Shown piece by piece: positions 47,593-57,802 of a stretch of 64,000 nt of DNA. Positions within the stretch are counted from its first letter, which is position 1. Each line of letters opens with the position of its first letter. This stretch comes from Thalassotalea eurytherma (GTDB lineage: Bacteria; Pseudomonadota; Gammaproteobacteria; Enterobacterales; Alteromonadaceae), in the NCBI RefSeq assembly GCF_030161415.1, contig NZ_BSSU01000007.1, forward strand, positions 173,574-237,573. Direction: 5' to 3'. The position numbers were made by a program, and so were the translations under genes. The notes below the pieces were generated by a model, which saw nothing but the letters and a program-made list of their open reading frames with translations, searched no databases and was not told the origin of the DNA.

Positions 47593-48287
47593 TGGCGCAA
47601 GAGTCTTTTAAACAGTTATTGCAGCGCGCTGTAGAGCGTAAAGGTAGCCTCGCCAATGTTAATTTACTCATTGGTGACGCGCCAAATGAACATGCATTAC
47701 TGGCGCAGCAAGATGCGCGCTATTTAGCGCATTTTACCAAGAAAGTTTTCCAGTCGGGCTTTGTTTGGCGGGTTGTTGAAAAGAAATGGCTTGATTTTGA
47801 AGAGGTTTTCTTTTCCTTTGATATTGAAAAAATTCTCATGATGCCAGAAGAAATGCTAGAGCGAAAAGCAAGTGATCCCAAAATCATTCGCAACTTCAAT
47901 AAAGTAAAAACGATAAAAGCGAACGCTCAAATGATATTCAACGAGCAACAAAATGGTCATACATTTGCCGAGTTTATCGCCAACTGGCCAGCCGACAACA
48001 TTATTGGTTTATGGGCGTACTTAAAAAAAGAAGGCGCGCGCTTAGGCGGTAACACCGGTCCATATGCATTAAGAGCGCTCGGTAAAGATACATTTCTTCT
48101 TTCACGAGATATTGAAGCCTATATGCGTGCATTTAAGATAATTGATGGCGGTGTTAACGCCAAAAAAAGTCATCAAGCCATACAAGCGTGCTTTAATCAG
48201 TGGCATCAAGAAAGCGGGCTAAGCTACCAACAGCTTAGTCGACTCGTGGCAATCGCAACCGGCGATAATCATCTACAGGCGGAATAA
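47592..48287 (+). CDS. DNA-3-methyladenine glycosylase I-like protein
   Basis: 231 residues of the COG2818 type: helix-hairpin-helix fold with [39 protein letters not shown] and the conserved block [20 protein letters not shown]. It lacks the zinc-binding N-terminus of classical Tag (CGW start), so activity toward 3-methyladenine is a family inference. Sits between prlC and rsmJ as in related marine bacteria. Confidence 0.8.
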   Translation: MAQESFKQLLQRAVERKGSLANVNLLIGDAPNEHALLAQQDARYLAHFTKKVFQSGFVWRVVEKKWLDFEEVFFSFDIEKILMMPEEMLERKASDPKIIRNFNKVKTIKANAQMIFNEQQNGHTFAEFIANWPADNIIGLWAYLKKEGARLGGNTGPYALRALGKDTFLLSRDIEAYMRAFKIIDGGVNAKKSHQAIQACFNQWHQESGLSYQQLSRLVAIATGDNHLQAE

Positions 48288-48291
48288 CAAT

Positions 48292-49077
48292 ATGCCAACT
48301 ATTGCACTGGGCTATTGCGACAAAGTTGATGTCGATTTAGCAAAGAAAATTGCTCAACAATGGCAATTTGAATATATCGGCGATGCTGCTGCGGCAAAGC
48401 ACAGGCAAGATATCGATTTCCTTTTACAGGTTGATAACCAAACATTGTCGTTAAAGAAATTAGATGAGCCGAAACTCGGTGGCGTATTGGTCGATTTTGT
48501 TGAAGGCGCTAGTGCTCATCGTCGAAAATTTGGTGGTGGCCGTGGTCAAGATATTGCTAAAGCCGTTGGTCTTAAACATGGTTTTACACCGACGGTGTTA
48601 GACGCCACGGCAGGGTTAGGCCGAGATGCTTTTGTCCTAGCTAGTTTAGGCTGTCAGGTTACCCTTATCGAGCGCGTTCCAGCAGTTGCCGCGTTATTAG
48701 AAAATGGTATTGAGCGTGCTCTACTTAATGTAGAGACCGCAACAATTGCCCAAAACATGCAATTACAACACTGCTCTTCAATTGACGAAATGCAGCAATA
48801 TGGTGAACACGATATTGTCTATTTAGACCCTATGTACCCACATCGTGAAAAGTCAGCAGCGGTTAAGAAAGAAATGCGCGTTTTTCAAACCTTAGTTGGT
48901 GAAGATCTAGATGCTGACAAATTATTTGAACCAGCATTTGAGCTGGCTAAGTACCGCGTTGTAGTTAAGCGCCCAAACTACGCTGAGCCAATAGCAGGCA
49001 AGAAACCTTCCACGAGCATTAAAATGAAGAAAAACCGTTTTGACGTTTATGTTAAACAAGGCATCCCTAAAGCATAA
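48292..49077 (+). CDS. rsmJ: 16S rRNA (guanine(1516)-N(2))-methyltransferase
   Basis: 261 residues (E. coli RsmJ 250). The SAM-binding motif I is [17 protein letters not shown], followed by the acidic loop VTLIERVP. The catalytic motif is YLDPMYPHR, close to the N-methyltransferase DPPY type. The prlC-rsmJ neighbourhood matches enteric bacteria. Methylates G1516 of 16S rRNA in the family. Confidence 0.95.
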   Translation: MPTIALGYCDKVDVDLAKKIAQQWQFEYIGDAAAAKHRQDIDFLLQVDNQTLSLKKLDEPKLGGVLVDFVEGASAHRRKFGGGRGQDIAKAVGLKHGFTPTVLDATAGLGRDAFVLASLGCQVTLIERVPAVAALLENGIERALLNVETATIAQNMQLQHCSSIDEMQQYGEHDIVYLDPMYPHREKSAAVKKEMRVFQTLVGEDLDADKLFEPAFELAKYRVVVKRPNYAEPIAGKKPSTSIKMKKNRFDVYVKQGIPKA

Positions 49078-49194
49078 AGTTATCAAAACGGTTGTATGCC
49101 ATAACAACAAGTAATAAAAGCGTCACTTAACTGAAACAAAAGTGAAATATAAATCACCGAGAATAGTTATTTCGTTCTTTAGGAGATTTACCGA

Positions 49195-51129
49195 TTGCGT
49201 GTTTCATCATTTTCTCGACTTTCAGTCATAGCAATTAGCCTTTTCACCGTATTGTTCTTTCTTGCTATGTATCATGTAGCAACAACACTCACCGACAGCA
49301 AACAAAGGCTTTCAACATATCAGGCAGTTAAAAAGACAACGGAAGTAGATTTCTACCGTACCATAGCCAGCTACCTATCTTCAGGCGACGCCAGTTTATT
49401 AACGGAAGCTGAATCTCACTTAGACAAAATTAAACAACTCGCTAGCGAAGTAAATATTGCTAACTTTTCAAACCAACTTAGTGCACAAGCAGAGCAGCTA
49501 AAGCAAGATTTAACGCTAAAGTATCGTGCAATGGGCAAACAAAGTGGCGACCCGATGGTGCTTTTACGCAATAGCGAACAAGGCATGCTTGCCAGTAACC
49601 AATCATTGGCCGATTACGTTGAGCAAAGTACTGAAATCAATCAACAAGAACGCATTGACTATTTAAAAACGATACAAGCCATTCATCACGGTATCACTCA
49701 GTTATCGTTACAACGAGAAAAGCTGTTTTTAAATCAACAAACCACGCAACAATCTATTAATCGAGAAACAAACAACCTCAAAGCATTACTCGCTCGATTA
49801 GAAAATATGCCGTCGTTAAGTATCTTTGACGAATCAGATGTCGATGAAGACGACCTATTATTTGATGAAGACGAAGACGCAACAGAGCTTAGCCAAGAGG
49901 CTATTGACGAGCTCAACTCGATTTTGAATCGTTACCTAAATGATTTAGGTAATACGTTCGATCAAATCACTCAGCGCCAGCAAGGGCTAAGTATTCTGCA
50001 AGCTGACGTTGCCGAGCTTGAACAAACCATTAAAGCGAGTGAAACCTTTATTCTTGAAGAACAAGAGCAAATTAACCAACAGTTAAAAGTGATTGTGGTG
50101 GTGATGCTTGTTTTCTTGACGACATTTTTGGCAAGTAACTACTGGTTGATGCGCTCTGTTGTATTAAGCCCGTTACGCAAACTACGTGACGCTTTCGTGT
50201 CTTTAGTACAAGAAGGACGCGTTGATAACATTACAGGGATTTCGCCAAAAACCGAGTTAGGCGAAATTTCATCAAGCTTTAACCAGATGGTAAATAAACT
50301 GGCGGAAGAAGATAAACAAAAAGCGGAACAACTTTCGTTAGTCGCCAATGCCATGGAAACCATGGAAAGCCAAGCTTATCAAATTCTAACGTCATCAAAT
50401 TCAACTTCTGAGCAACTCACTGCTGTAGATAACATCATGACGGAATTGTCACAAGTCACTGAAGTCGTTAACACGCTATCTCACCAAGTCGTTGAAAATG
50501 CGCAAGCAACTCAACAAGCAATGGGTGAAAGCCAGCAAATGGCAACGGAAGTATTAACGGCAAGTGATGCGACAAATCAAGCTGCGACATCTGGCAAAAA
50601 TGCGATTCAGTCCTTAAGCCAATCAGTGGAATCAGTGGGTTTAATTGTCGATGTGATTAGTTCTATTGCCGATCAAACCAACTTATTAGCATTGAATGCA
50701 GCTATTGAAGCGGCGCGTGCTGGTGAACATGGTCGCGGTTTCTCGGTAGTTGCTGACGAAGTAAGGCAACTCGCCGGAAAAACACAAGACTCACTAAATC
50801 AAGTAAGCCAGCGACTAGAGCAGTTAAATCAAGCGAGCCAAGATCTCACTGACACCATCTTTGACATTGAGCAAGCGTCCACCAAACAAAAAGACATTGC
50901 TCTATCGTTAAAAAACAACGCAGAGGTAGTGGTTGAGCAAGCCGTAACCTCAGCGCAAGTATCACAAAATTCACTGACTCACATCAATGAACAGCGTACT
51001 CACTTCACCCGTTTTGAAACTGCAATGGTACAAGTGAATGAAGAAGTAAACTTATCAAAATCACGCGCTAAGACAATTTCTGATGATGTTGCGCAACAGG
51101 TCAAAGACATTAGTAAAACCCTTCAATAA
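49195..51129 (+). CDS. Methyl-accepting chemotaxis protein
   Basis: 644 residues. First membrane helix about 8-30, helical periplasmic domain about 31-300, second helix about 302-322, HAMP about 325-380, signalling domain about 400-640 with the hairpin tip around 491-525 ([20 protein letters not shown]). The periplasmic part contains a striking acidic stretch near 218-238 ([18 protein letters not shown]). The start is a TTG preceded by AGGAGAT at normal spacing. The ligand is unknown. Confidence 0.9.
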   Translation: MRVSSFSRLSVIAISLFTVLFFLAMYHVATTLTDSKQRLSTYQAVKKTTEVDFYRTIASYLSSGDASLLTEAESHLDKIKQLASEVNIANFSNQLSAQAEQLKQDLTLKYRAMGKQSGDPMVLLRNSEQGMLASNQSLADYVEQSTEINQQERIDYLKTIQAIHHGITQLSLQREKLFLNQQTTQQSINRETNNLKALLARLENMPSLSIFDESDVDEDDLLFDEDEDATELSQEAIDELNSILNRYLNDLGNTFDQITQRQQGLSILQADVAELEQTIKASETFILEEQEQINQQLKVIVVVMLVFLTTFLASNYWLMRSVVLSPLRKLRDAFVSLVQEGRVDNITGISPKTELGEISSSFNQMVNKLAEEDKQKAEQLSLVANAMETMESQAYQILTSSNSTSEQLTAVDNIMTELSQVTEVVNTLSHQVVENAQATQQAMGESQQMATEVLTASDATNQAATSGKNAIQSLSQSVESVGLIVDVISSIADQTNLLALNAAIEAARAGEHGRGFSVVADEVRQLAGKTQDSLNQVSQRLEQLNQASQDLTDTIFDIEQASTKQKDIALSLKNNAEVVVEQAVTSAQVSQNSLTHINEQRTHFTRFETAMVQVNEEVNLSKSRAKTISDDVAQQVKDISKTLQ

Positions 51130-51137
51130 CACTCAAG

Positions 51138-51166
51138 TTAGCCTAGCACTCACGGTGCTGGGCTAA
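51138..51166 (+). terminator. Hairpin after the chemoreceptor gene
   Basis: Twelve-pair stem TTAGCCTAGCAC/GTGCTGGGCTAA (one G-T pair) 9 bp after the stop. Only a weak T tract follows, so termination may be partial or the hairpin may protect the transcript end. Confidence 0.5.
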
Positions 51167-51331
51167 TGATTTCTCCGCCATGTTAAACTACAATTAAGCA
51201 AGAACATCAACATACCTTCTTGTGACAACAATTAGCCGCAGACAAGTGTCGTTTGATTACGATGAACTTGTGCAATCTCACTAGCGACACTGGCAATATA
51301 CTGTAGACAAGAAAACATTAGGAAACGTCCT

Positions 51332-51487
51332 ATGGCCAAGTCTCTATGTAAGTGGAAGAAAAAGGACATTGAAAAAAGTATTCATGAGCTCATTCACCTG
51401 CTTGAAAAACCAAGATTTGTTTGCAAGGATTGTGCACGGTGCGCACATGACAAAGGCTTTCTTTGTAAGCCCATCAAAATGAAATAA
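51332..51487 (+). CDS. Four-Cys small protein upstream of peroxiredoxin
   Basis: 51 residues, MAKSLCKWKKKDIEKSIHEL at the start and then RFVCKDCARCAHDKGFLCKP. AGGAA lies eight bases before the ATG. The C-terminal cysteines (CxxCxxC, then C eight residues on) plus an N-terminal Cys suggest metal or Fe-S binding. Short proteins of this pattern recur in Vibrio and Shewanella relatives from memory. It ends 28 bp before the peroxiredoxin ATG, so co-transcription is likely. Confidence 0.7.
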   Translation: MAKSLCKWKKKDIEKSIHELIHLLEKPRFVCKDCARCAHDKGFLCKPIKMK

Positions 51488-51515
51488 ATTCTCAACAATA
51501 CGATAAGAAGAAATA

Positions 51516-51989
51516 ATGATTAAAGTTAATGAAAAAATGCCTATTGGCCACCTACAACAATTAGTTGATGGCAACCTTGTCACTCATAATTCAGCTGAAC
51601 TGTTTGCTAACCGTAAAACTGTCTTATTTGCTGTGCCGGGTGCGTTTACCCCGACATGTTCAGCAGCACATTTACCTGGCTATGTTGTTAAAGCCGACGA
51701 GCTCTTTGGTAAAGGCGTAGATCAAATTGTTTGTTTATCGGTAAATGACGCCTTTGTTATGTCTGCTTGGGGCGACGCTCAAAATGCTGACAACATTATG
51801 ATGCTGGCTGACGGCGATGGCAGTTATAGCCAAGCCTTAGGTTTAGCGATGGAAACCGGTGAGTTTGGCGGCTTACGTTCAAAACGTTATGCAATGATCA
51901 TTGAAAATAATGAAGTTACGAGCTTATTCATTGAAAACCCTAAAGAATTTGAAGTAAGTAAGGCTGAAGTGGTTTTAAAAGATTTATAA
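51516..51989 (+). CDS. Peroxiredoxin, Prx5 type
   Basis: 157 residues with the peroxidatic Cys at about 48 in PGAFTPTCSAAHLP, and the conserved Arg in LRSKRYAMI. Reduces peroxides in the cytoplasm using glutathione or glutaredoxin in this subfamily. Sits between a Cys-rich small gene and ferritin, a small oxidative-stress and iron group. Confidence 0.93.
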   Translation: MIKVNEKMPIGHLQQLVDGNLVTHNSAELFANRKTVLFAVPGAFTPTCSAAHLPGYVVKADELFGKGVDQIVCLSVNDAFVMSAWGDAQNADNIMMLADGDGSYSQALGLAMETGEFGGLRSKRYAMIIENNEVTSLFIENPKEFEVSKAEVVLKDL

Positions 51990-52120
51990 CATACTGAAAA
52001 CAAGAACAATTATCATTTTAAATAACTGTTTTTATTAACTTTTTTGTGAGCTTTTTATTGAGTTCTATCGTAGTTACAGGCAGAATCCTGTTTATAAATT
52101 TTTAAAATAGAGAGAGCATC

Positions 52121-52648
52121 ATGTTAAAACCAGAAATGGTCGACAAGCTTAACGATCAAATCAATTTAGAATTCTTTTCTTCAAACCTGTATTTACAAAT
52201 GAGTGCATGGTGTGAAGAGCAAGGCTTTGAAGGTGCGGCTGAGTTTATGCGCAAGCATGCAATTGAAGAAATGGAACACATGAACCGCTTATTCACTTAC
52301 GTGAGTGAAACCGGTGCTCTGCCAATTTTAGGCACTATTGAAGCGCCATCTCATCAATTTGCTTCTTTAGGTGACGTGTTTCAAGAAACATACAAGCACG
52401 AATGTTTAGTAACCGAGCGCATTAATTCACTAGCGCACGCGGCTTTCCAAAGCCAAGACTATTCGACCTTCAACTTTCTACAATGGTATGTTGCTGAGCA
52501 GCACGAAGAAGAGAAGTTATTTAAAGGTATTTTAGATAAAATTGAATTGGTTGGTGAAAACGGTCAAGCACTATTCTTTATTGATAAAGACCTTGCTGAG
52601 CTAGCTAAAACAGGCTCTCCAAGTATTATGACAAGCACTGGTGAATAA
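52121..52648 (+). CDS. ftnA: Non-haem ferritin
   Basis: 175 residues of the bacterial ferritin type. Ferroxidase ligands are seen in [25 protein letters not shown], and the third-helix QQ/QH region [10 protein letters not shown]. Oxidises and stores iron in a 24-mer. GAGAGAGC ribosome site upstream. Terminated by a bidirectional hairpin shared with the convergent lipoprotein gene. Confidence 0.95.
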   Translation: MLKPEMVDKLNDQINLEFFSSNLYLQMSAWCEEQGFEGAAEFMRKHAIEEMEHMNRLFTYVSETGALPILGTIEAPSHQFASLGDVFQETYKHECLVTERINSLAHAAFQSQDYSTFNFLQWYVAEQHEEEKLFKGILDKIELVGENGQALFFIDKDLAELAKTGSPSIMTSTGE

Positions 52649-52662
52649 CACCTAACACTGTT

Positions 52663-52694
52663 AAAAAAAGGCTTCTCAAATGAAGCCTTTTTTA
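52663..52694 (+). terminator. Bidirectional terminator between ftnA and the lipoprotein gene
   Basis: Stem AAAAAGGCTTC/GAAGCCTTTTT with a TCAAAT loop, with A and T tracts on both sides, between the stops at 52648 and 52712. Confidence 0.85.
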
Positions 52695-52711
52695 TTGTCT
52701 GAAATTTATGG

Positions 52712-54229
52712 TTATTCGCTATTAGTTAGCAGGTGTTGTGCTAGTAATGTGGCACTAAAACCCGTTGGCGAATTATCGTCTTCTTCTATCACTAAAAACT
52801 GATTGCTAGAGGTTTCATCTAAGATCATTTCAAAACTCGCTAAGATAACATCACTACTGTTATCTTTCGCTGTTAAGTAGACTTCATAGGTATTGTTATT
52901 GAGCGTTAAACTATCGGTGTCTGCATAACCCGCAGCAAGTTTATTATCCGCCGTAGTAATCGTTTCACTTGAGCGCACAAAATATGCGTTAACTGCGCTA
53001 TAAAGTTCGTCATCAATCAAGTTGACTAACATGACTTGATGACTGTAAAGGCCCGTTAATTGACTGTTATCAACGACCAAGCTGTGCACGGTAAATTCAA
53101 TTTCATCAACTTGCCCATCTCCGTCTTCATCAACATCACCGTCACCGTCTTCATCGACATACTCTTCATCACCATATAGAAATACGGTTTTTGCACTATT
53201 TTCAGGTAAGGATAAAAGATGGTTTTTCAACAACGATTGGTTTTGACCACTGATGAGAACATCTAGGCTAAAATCGCCATTCTCATTAACAACTGATTCG
53301 GTGTATTGGCCAATGGCTATTGCTTGAGCGACTGGGTCGTTATCTGTCCCTTGTAAATAGACATCTACCTCTCCTTGATATTCAGGAAAGTATTCATCAG
53401 CAAGACCAATTGCGTTGTAAAAAGAAACTTGCGCCTGAGCATTCACATCTGACAATGCCACTATCGCAGTATTTGAAATACGGTCCATCAAATATGGCGA
53501 TTGACTATTACTTGGGTTTTCACGAATAGCCATTAAGTATTGCGCAGAATAAGAAAACGCAACTTCTTCAGATTCAAAAACAACGTCTGTATCACCACTA
53601 GCTGTTAAATAGAAAATATAGCTACCCTGCTCTAGCTTTTGATTTTCTAACAAGGTTTGGTAGTTAGCTGTATCAAACAGAATCGCTTCATTAAAGGTTT
53701 CGTCTGTTTTCGAATAATAGACATCAAGAGGCACTTCTTGGCTATTGAGTACACGTAGATTAAACAGGTCGTAGGTATCATCGTCATCGTCAGCAATCAT
53801 TGGATATTGATAAACGCTCACTTGTGCCAATTGCACATCGTTGTCGATAACGACAAAATGCATGGTGTCTTCTGTGATTTCAAGTGGGCCTTGATCAATA
53901 ATGGCTAACTCAGAACGTTCCGAACTGTCATCATCTTGCCAAGCAAGTTCATAGAAATAACTAGCCGATGGGTATTGTGCATAGCTTAACGCCTCACCAT
54001 ACCCTAAGCCGTTATAGGTAATTTCAACTGCATCAGTTTCACTGGTTTCTAAATCTTCATCGACGGTAAAAATAATGTCTGGTGCATTACTCGATGCATT
54101 ATAAAACTTTACATAACCAACGCCACTATCATCACTACTTGAGCCACACGCTACCAGTAAACTGGTTAACAAGGCGGTACACGTTGACTTGATCAGCCAA
54201 GGTTTTTTTTCTAATTTTTGCTTAAACAT
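52712..54229 (-). CDS. DUF4397-like lipoprotein
   Basis: 505 residues. Lipobox VAC near residue 28, then an Asp/Ser linker. The first mature strand GYVKFYNASSNAPDIIFTVD fits DUF4397, a beta-sandwich repeat in secreted proteins. About four similar blocks follow, e.g. FNLRVLNSQEVPLDVYYSK. An acidic calcium-loop-like stretch DEDGDGDVDEDGDGQVDEIE occurs near residue 370. Probably surface-exposed or periplasmic; function unknown. Confidence 0.7.
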   Translation of the reverse strand: MFKQKLEKKPWLIKSTCTALLTSLLVACGSSSDDSGVGYVKFYNASSNAPDIIFTVDEDLETSETDAVEITYNGLGYGEALSYAQYPSASYFYELAWQDDDSSERSELAIIDQGPLEITEDTMHFVVIDNDVQLAQVSVYQYPMIADDDDDTYDLFNLRVLNSQEVPLDVYYSKTDETFNEAILFDTANYQTLLENQKLEQGSYIFYLTASGDTDVVFESEEVAFSYSAQYLMAIRENPSNSQSPYLMDRISNTAIVALSDVNAQAQVSFYNAIGLADEYFPEYQGEVDVYLQGTDNDPVAQAIAIGQYTESVVNENGDFSLDVLISGQNQSLLKNHLLSLPENSAKTVFLYGDEEYVDEDGDGDVDEDGDGQVDEIEFTVHSLVVDNSQLTGLYSHQVMLVNLIDDELYSAVNAYFVRSSETITTADNKLAAGYADTDSLTLNNNTYEVYLTAKDNSSDVILASFEMILDETSSNQFLVIEEDDNSPTGFSATLLAQHLLTNSE

Positions 54230-54462
54230 ACTACTCCCAAACTCTCAGTAAAGTCATTTTATAATTGCTGCATATTGCGCAGTCCGAGGTAGTAGAACAC
54301 ATGACTTAGGGACAAGTTCATACCTTTACGAACTCTTTGCGTTTCTTTACGCAGCTTTACGTAGCTTTAACATGGTGCACAAACCGTGCAGTTCAAAAGC
54401 TTGCTAGCTACTAAGACCAATAACTTTTATAATGCCGCCATCAAATATGGTGAGGATTAGCA

Positions 54463-55647
54463 GTGAAACAAACAGATGTCTTAGTTATTGGTGCAGGTGC
54501 AGCGGGCTTGATGTGCGCCGCTACTGCGGGTTATCGAGGCAAGTCTGTTACTGTAGTAGACATGGGTAAAAAGCCCGGCAGAAAAATTCTTATCTCTGGC
54601 GGGGGGCGCTGTAACTTTACGAATGAAAACGCAAGTCCTGAAAACTATTTATGTCAAAATCCTCATTTTGTAAAATCTGCCCTTAGCCGATATACCGCAC
54701 AAGACTTCATTGAGTTAGTTGAACGCCACGCCATGCCCTTTCATCATAAAACATTGGGACAGTTATTTTGTGATAATGGCGCACAAGATATTGTCGATAT
54801 TTTGATGACCGAATGTGAATGGGCGCAAGTTAACGTGGCGATGCGCAGCGAAGTACTCTCAATAAAAAAGCAAGCGGAAGGCTTTATTGTTAAAACGACA
54901 GACACTGCCTATCAATGCCAATCTTTGGTGGTCGCTAGTGGTGGGCTCACTATGCCTAAACTGGGCGCAACGCCAATTGGTTATAAAGTTGCTGAACAGT
55001 TTGAACTCAACGTTTTACCAACAACAGCTGCTTTAGTGCCATTTACATTACATGATCACGACAAACAGAAATTTGATGGCCTTTCAGGCATTAGTTTGCC
55101 AACCAAAGTAACCAGTGAAAATGGCGTAAGTTTTCGCGAAAACATTCTGTTTACTCACCGCGGCATTTCTGGACCAGCAATTTTACAAATATCTTCTTTT
55201 TGGCAAGCTGGCCAAGCAGTCACTATTGATTTGCTACCTGACACACCAATTGATTCATTGATTAAATCGTGGCGTGACCAACACCCACAAAAGTCTTTAA
55301 AAAATATGCTGGCTACCATCATGCCAAAGCGCTTTGTAGAAATGCTGGTTCAACACAAAGACATTACCGATAAAAGCATTAACCAAATGAGCAATGACGA
55401 AGTGACTTACCTTTCACAATACCTACATCAGTGGCAAATAAAACCAAACGGCACAGAAGGTTATCGCACGGCAGAAGTCACTTTAGGCGGTGTTGATACC
55501 GATGAGCTCTCTTCAAAAACTTTCGAAAGTAAAAAGGTGCCAGGCTTGTTTTTTATTGGTGAGGTAATTGATGTAACTGGTTGGTTAGGCGGTTACAACT
55601 TCCAGTTCGCATGGAGCTCAGGTGTCGCATGTGGACAGGCGTGTTAA
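54463..55647 (+). CDS. HI0933-family flavoprotein (YhiN-like)
   Basis: 394 residues. FAD-binding GAGAAGL at about 8-14, the family motif KKPGRKILISGGGRCNFTN, and a C-terminal GEVIDVTGWLGGYNFQFAWS that completes FAD binding. Members are NAD(P)/FAD oxidoreductases of unknown substrate. Good GTG-preferring context: the frame starts at GTG 54463, with GAGG about seven bases upstream. Confidence 0.9.
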   Translation: MKQTDVLVIGAGAAGLMCAATAGYRGKSVTVVDMGKKPGRKILISGGGRCNFTNENASPENYLCQNPHFVKSALSRYTAQDFIELVERHAMPFHHKTLGQLFCDNGAQDIVDILMTECEWAQVNVAMRSEVLSIKKQAEGFIVKTTDTAYQCQSLVVASGGLTMPKLGATPIGYKVAEQFELNVLPTTAALVPFTLHDHDKQKFDGLSGISLPTKVTSENGVSFRENILFTHRGISGPAILQISSFWQAGQAVTIDLLPDTPIDSLIKSWRDQHPQKSLKNMLATIMPKRFVEMLVQHKDITDKSINQMSNDEVTYLSQYLHQWQIKPNGTEGYRTAEVTLGGVDTDELSSKTFESKKVPGLFFIGEVIDVTGWLGGYNFQFAWSSGVACGQAC

Positions 55648-55686
55648 TTAGATTGAAGGAATTATAACGAAGACATTTTGCTAAGA

Positions 55687-55769
55687 ACGAAGACAATCTC
55701 TTTATGATATTACAACTCAAAAGGCTTAACTAATTGATAGTTAAGCCTTAAAAAATAGTCTTCGTTTCT
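55687..55769. other. Nested inverted repeats after the flavoprotein gene
   Basis: An inner 12-bp stem, AAGGCTTAACTA/TAGTTAAGCCTT (55721-55749), lies inside an outer 9-bp pair, AACGAAGAC/GTCTTCGTT. It falls between convergent genes and could end one or both transcripts, although the T tracts are short. Confidence 0.45.
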
Positions 55770-55893
55770 AAAGGTTAATCACAGAATTCGCTAATCAATT
55801 TTTGTTGCTAAGTGGAGTTGTGTAGAAGCGTTGCTCAATTCCATAAATGTATATCACAACTTGATCAGGCAGTTTTCTCAAATCTAGCTTGCA

Positions 55894-57666
55894 TTAACTC
55901 GCCATTATACAGGGTGCCAAACACACTTTATTTTTACCCGTGGTTTTTGCTTGATATAGTGCTTTATCTGCTTGATTAATCATATATTCTAGATCGACCT
56001 CTTGCAGAGGTTTTTCATTAAACTCACCAAATTCAGTGCCGGCTACGCCAATACTGACCGTCAATGTAAATGGCTTCACTTTATTAACAGCAACAGGCTG
56101 GCTTTCTATTTTTTCACGTAAGCGTTCGGCTTGAATATTCGCCTGACTTTGAGAAGTCTCGGGTAAAAAGATAATAAACTCCTCGCCGCCCCAACGTGCT
56201 GTAATATCATCTTTGCGAGCAATATCCTGAATAGAGCGTGCAACCTCTTTAAGCACAATATCACCACCGTAGTGGCCATAGGTGTCGTTTACTTGCTTAA
56301 AGTCATCGATATCAATAATCACAATCGCAACATCGCGTTGTTTACGAATAATATGGTGCCAAATTGGCGCACTAATTTCTTTAAAACCGTAGCGATTATT
56401 TAAGGCCGTTAAGGCATCACTTCGTGCGTGGTGCTCAGCTATCACCTTATCGCGTTTAGCCATTCTAAATTGACGCGCTAGAATCATGGCTAAAACGATA
56501 GCTTCAAATGCCATACCTACTTCTATCGCTTTAAAGGTGTAATCGTTGTACGGCACAAGAATACCCGCAACAGCTAACGAAGAAATGGTAATACATATCG
56601 CCGCAACTACTGAAGAGAATAGAAAAATAACGGCAAATGGTTTTTTCTCTTTTAAGGCATACCAACCCATCGCAATAAATAACGTAACAAAGCCACAATT
56701 GAGAATAAATGCCAAATTAATAGAGAAAACCAACTCGTCTAAAAAAAAACCAAACATCATACCCGTAGGGATAATGATGGTCGTTCTGATCACAAATTGA
56801 TCTAGCTTAGGCGCATAGGCTTTGGTATCAAGTAGATGTCTAGCAAAGTGCAGCCCCGCCACACTATAAGTAATCATCAAAAATATGTCGGTCCAGTCTT
56901 GAAAATAAGGACCGTAATCTGGCGTGAAGACCGCATGAAGTTGTCCTGTATAAGACAAACTATTGATGACAAAACCAATTAAATAAAGGCTATAAAGACC
57001 GTATTCTTTTTGTCTAACAAACACAAACAAAACCAGATTGTATAAGCCCAACGCCAGCATAATGCCGTATAAGAAACCATATTGATAACCAGCAGCAATA
57101 TCTCTGCTAATCGCTTTATCAACACGACTTAACCGAATAGGAATAGCCATTGGCCCTAACGACTCAACGCGCATGAATATCTGCGTTTTCCCAATATCGT
57201 ATGTGTGTTCAAAAGCATAAAAGCGGTATTGCATCGGCCGTTCTTCAAAGGCCATCGCATCACCACCTCTAATGTGCCTGACAACCCGCCCATCTCTTAC
57301 CAACCAGGTATCAATAATATCTAACCAAGGCGTTTCAACGGCGAGTCGATAATCTTGCACATTCTCTGGGTTTTCAATATCAAAGGTAAGCCAAACAGAG
57401 GAAACGCCAATACCTAAAGAAACGGAATCGTTGGTACTTTGAGTAGCATAGCCATCGCTAAAAAGCGCCATTGCATTATCTACACTGAGTCTTTGCTTCG
57501 TTTCTTGAAAATATAAAACAGACTTTCCGACAGCATTGTCTTTAATTTCATTCAAATTAACCGGCGCAGCTTGTAGGTGGTTTGAACTAATAAATAGCAA
57601 CAAAACCAAAACGATAAGTTCAGTAAAGGTGGGAAAGCGAAACTTGATAAGTAATTTATTTAGCAC
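55894..57666 (-). CDS. 7TMR-DISM diguanylate cyclase
   Basis: 590 residues. Signal peptide, 7TMR-DISMED2 sensor (about 45-180, with VWLTFDIENP and ETPWLDIIDTW), seven membrane helices (about 195-395) and a GGDEF domain (about 415-580) with intact GGEEF at about 492 and an IDDFKQVNDTYGH metal site. Makes c-di-GMP from GTP in response to an external, probably carbohydrate-like, ligand. No EAL domain; the I-site RxxD upstream of GGEEF reads RKDD, so product inhibition is possible. Confidence 0.92.
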   Translation of the reverse strand: MLNKLLIKFRFPTFTELIVLVLLLFISSNHLQAAPVNLNEIKDNAVGKSVLYFQETKQRLSVDNAMALFSDGYATQSTNDSVSLGIGVSSVWLTFDIENPENVQDYRLAVETPWLDIIDTWLVRDGRVVRHIRGGDAMAFEERPMQYRFYAFEHTYDIGKTQIFMRVESLGPMAIPIRLSRVDKAISRDIAAGYQYGFLYGIMLALGLYNLVLFVFVRQKEYGLYSLYLIGFVINSLSYTGQLHAVFTPDYGPYFQDWTDIFLMITYSVAGLHFARHLLDTKAYAPKLDQFVIRTTIIIPTGMMFGFFLDELVFSINLAFILNCGFVTLFIAMGWYALKEKKPFAVIFLFSSVVAAICITISSLAVAGILVPYNDYTFKAIEVGMAFEAIVLAMILARQFRMAKRDKVIAEHHARSDALTALNNRYGFKEISAPIWHHIIRKQRDVAIVIIDIDDFKQVNDTYGHYGGDIVLKEVARSIQDIARKDDITARWGGEEFIIFLPETSQSQANIQAERLREKIESQPVAVNKVKPFTLTVSIGVAGTEFGEFNEKPLQEVDLEYMINQADKALYQAKTTGKNKVCLAPCIMAS

Positions 57667-57740
57667 GTTTCATTAGCGACTGTTAACAATATTAGTCGAT
57701 TATAGTAGCAAATTAACCCTTTATTGACATAAAAGTGTAT

Positions 57741-57774
57741 AAAAAAAGCAGCTATTGAAATGGATAGCTGCTTT
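57741..57774 (-). terminator. Rho-independent terminator after the prolyl oligopeptidase gene
   Basis: Eleven-bp stem AAAGCAGCTAT/ATAGCTGCTTT with an eight-base loop, followed on the minus strand by a T run, about 29 bp after the stop at 57803. Confidence 0.8.
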
Positions 57775-57802
57775 GATTGGTAGGCTTAGAAAGTTAACAA
57801 AT

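Noticed and set aside
54330..54380. Several CTTTACG-like direct repeats before the HI0933 gene
   Set aside because: Spacing is irregular and half the units are imperfect; not enough to call a regulatory array.
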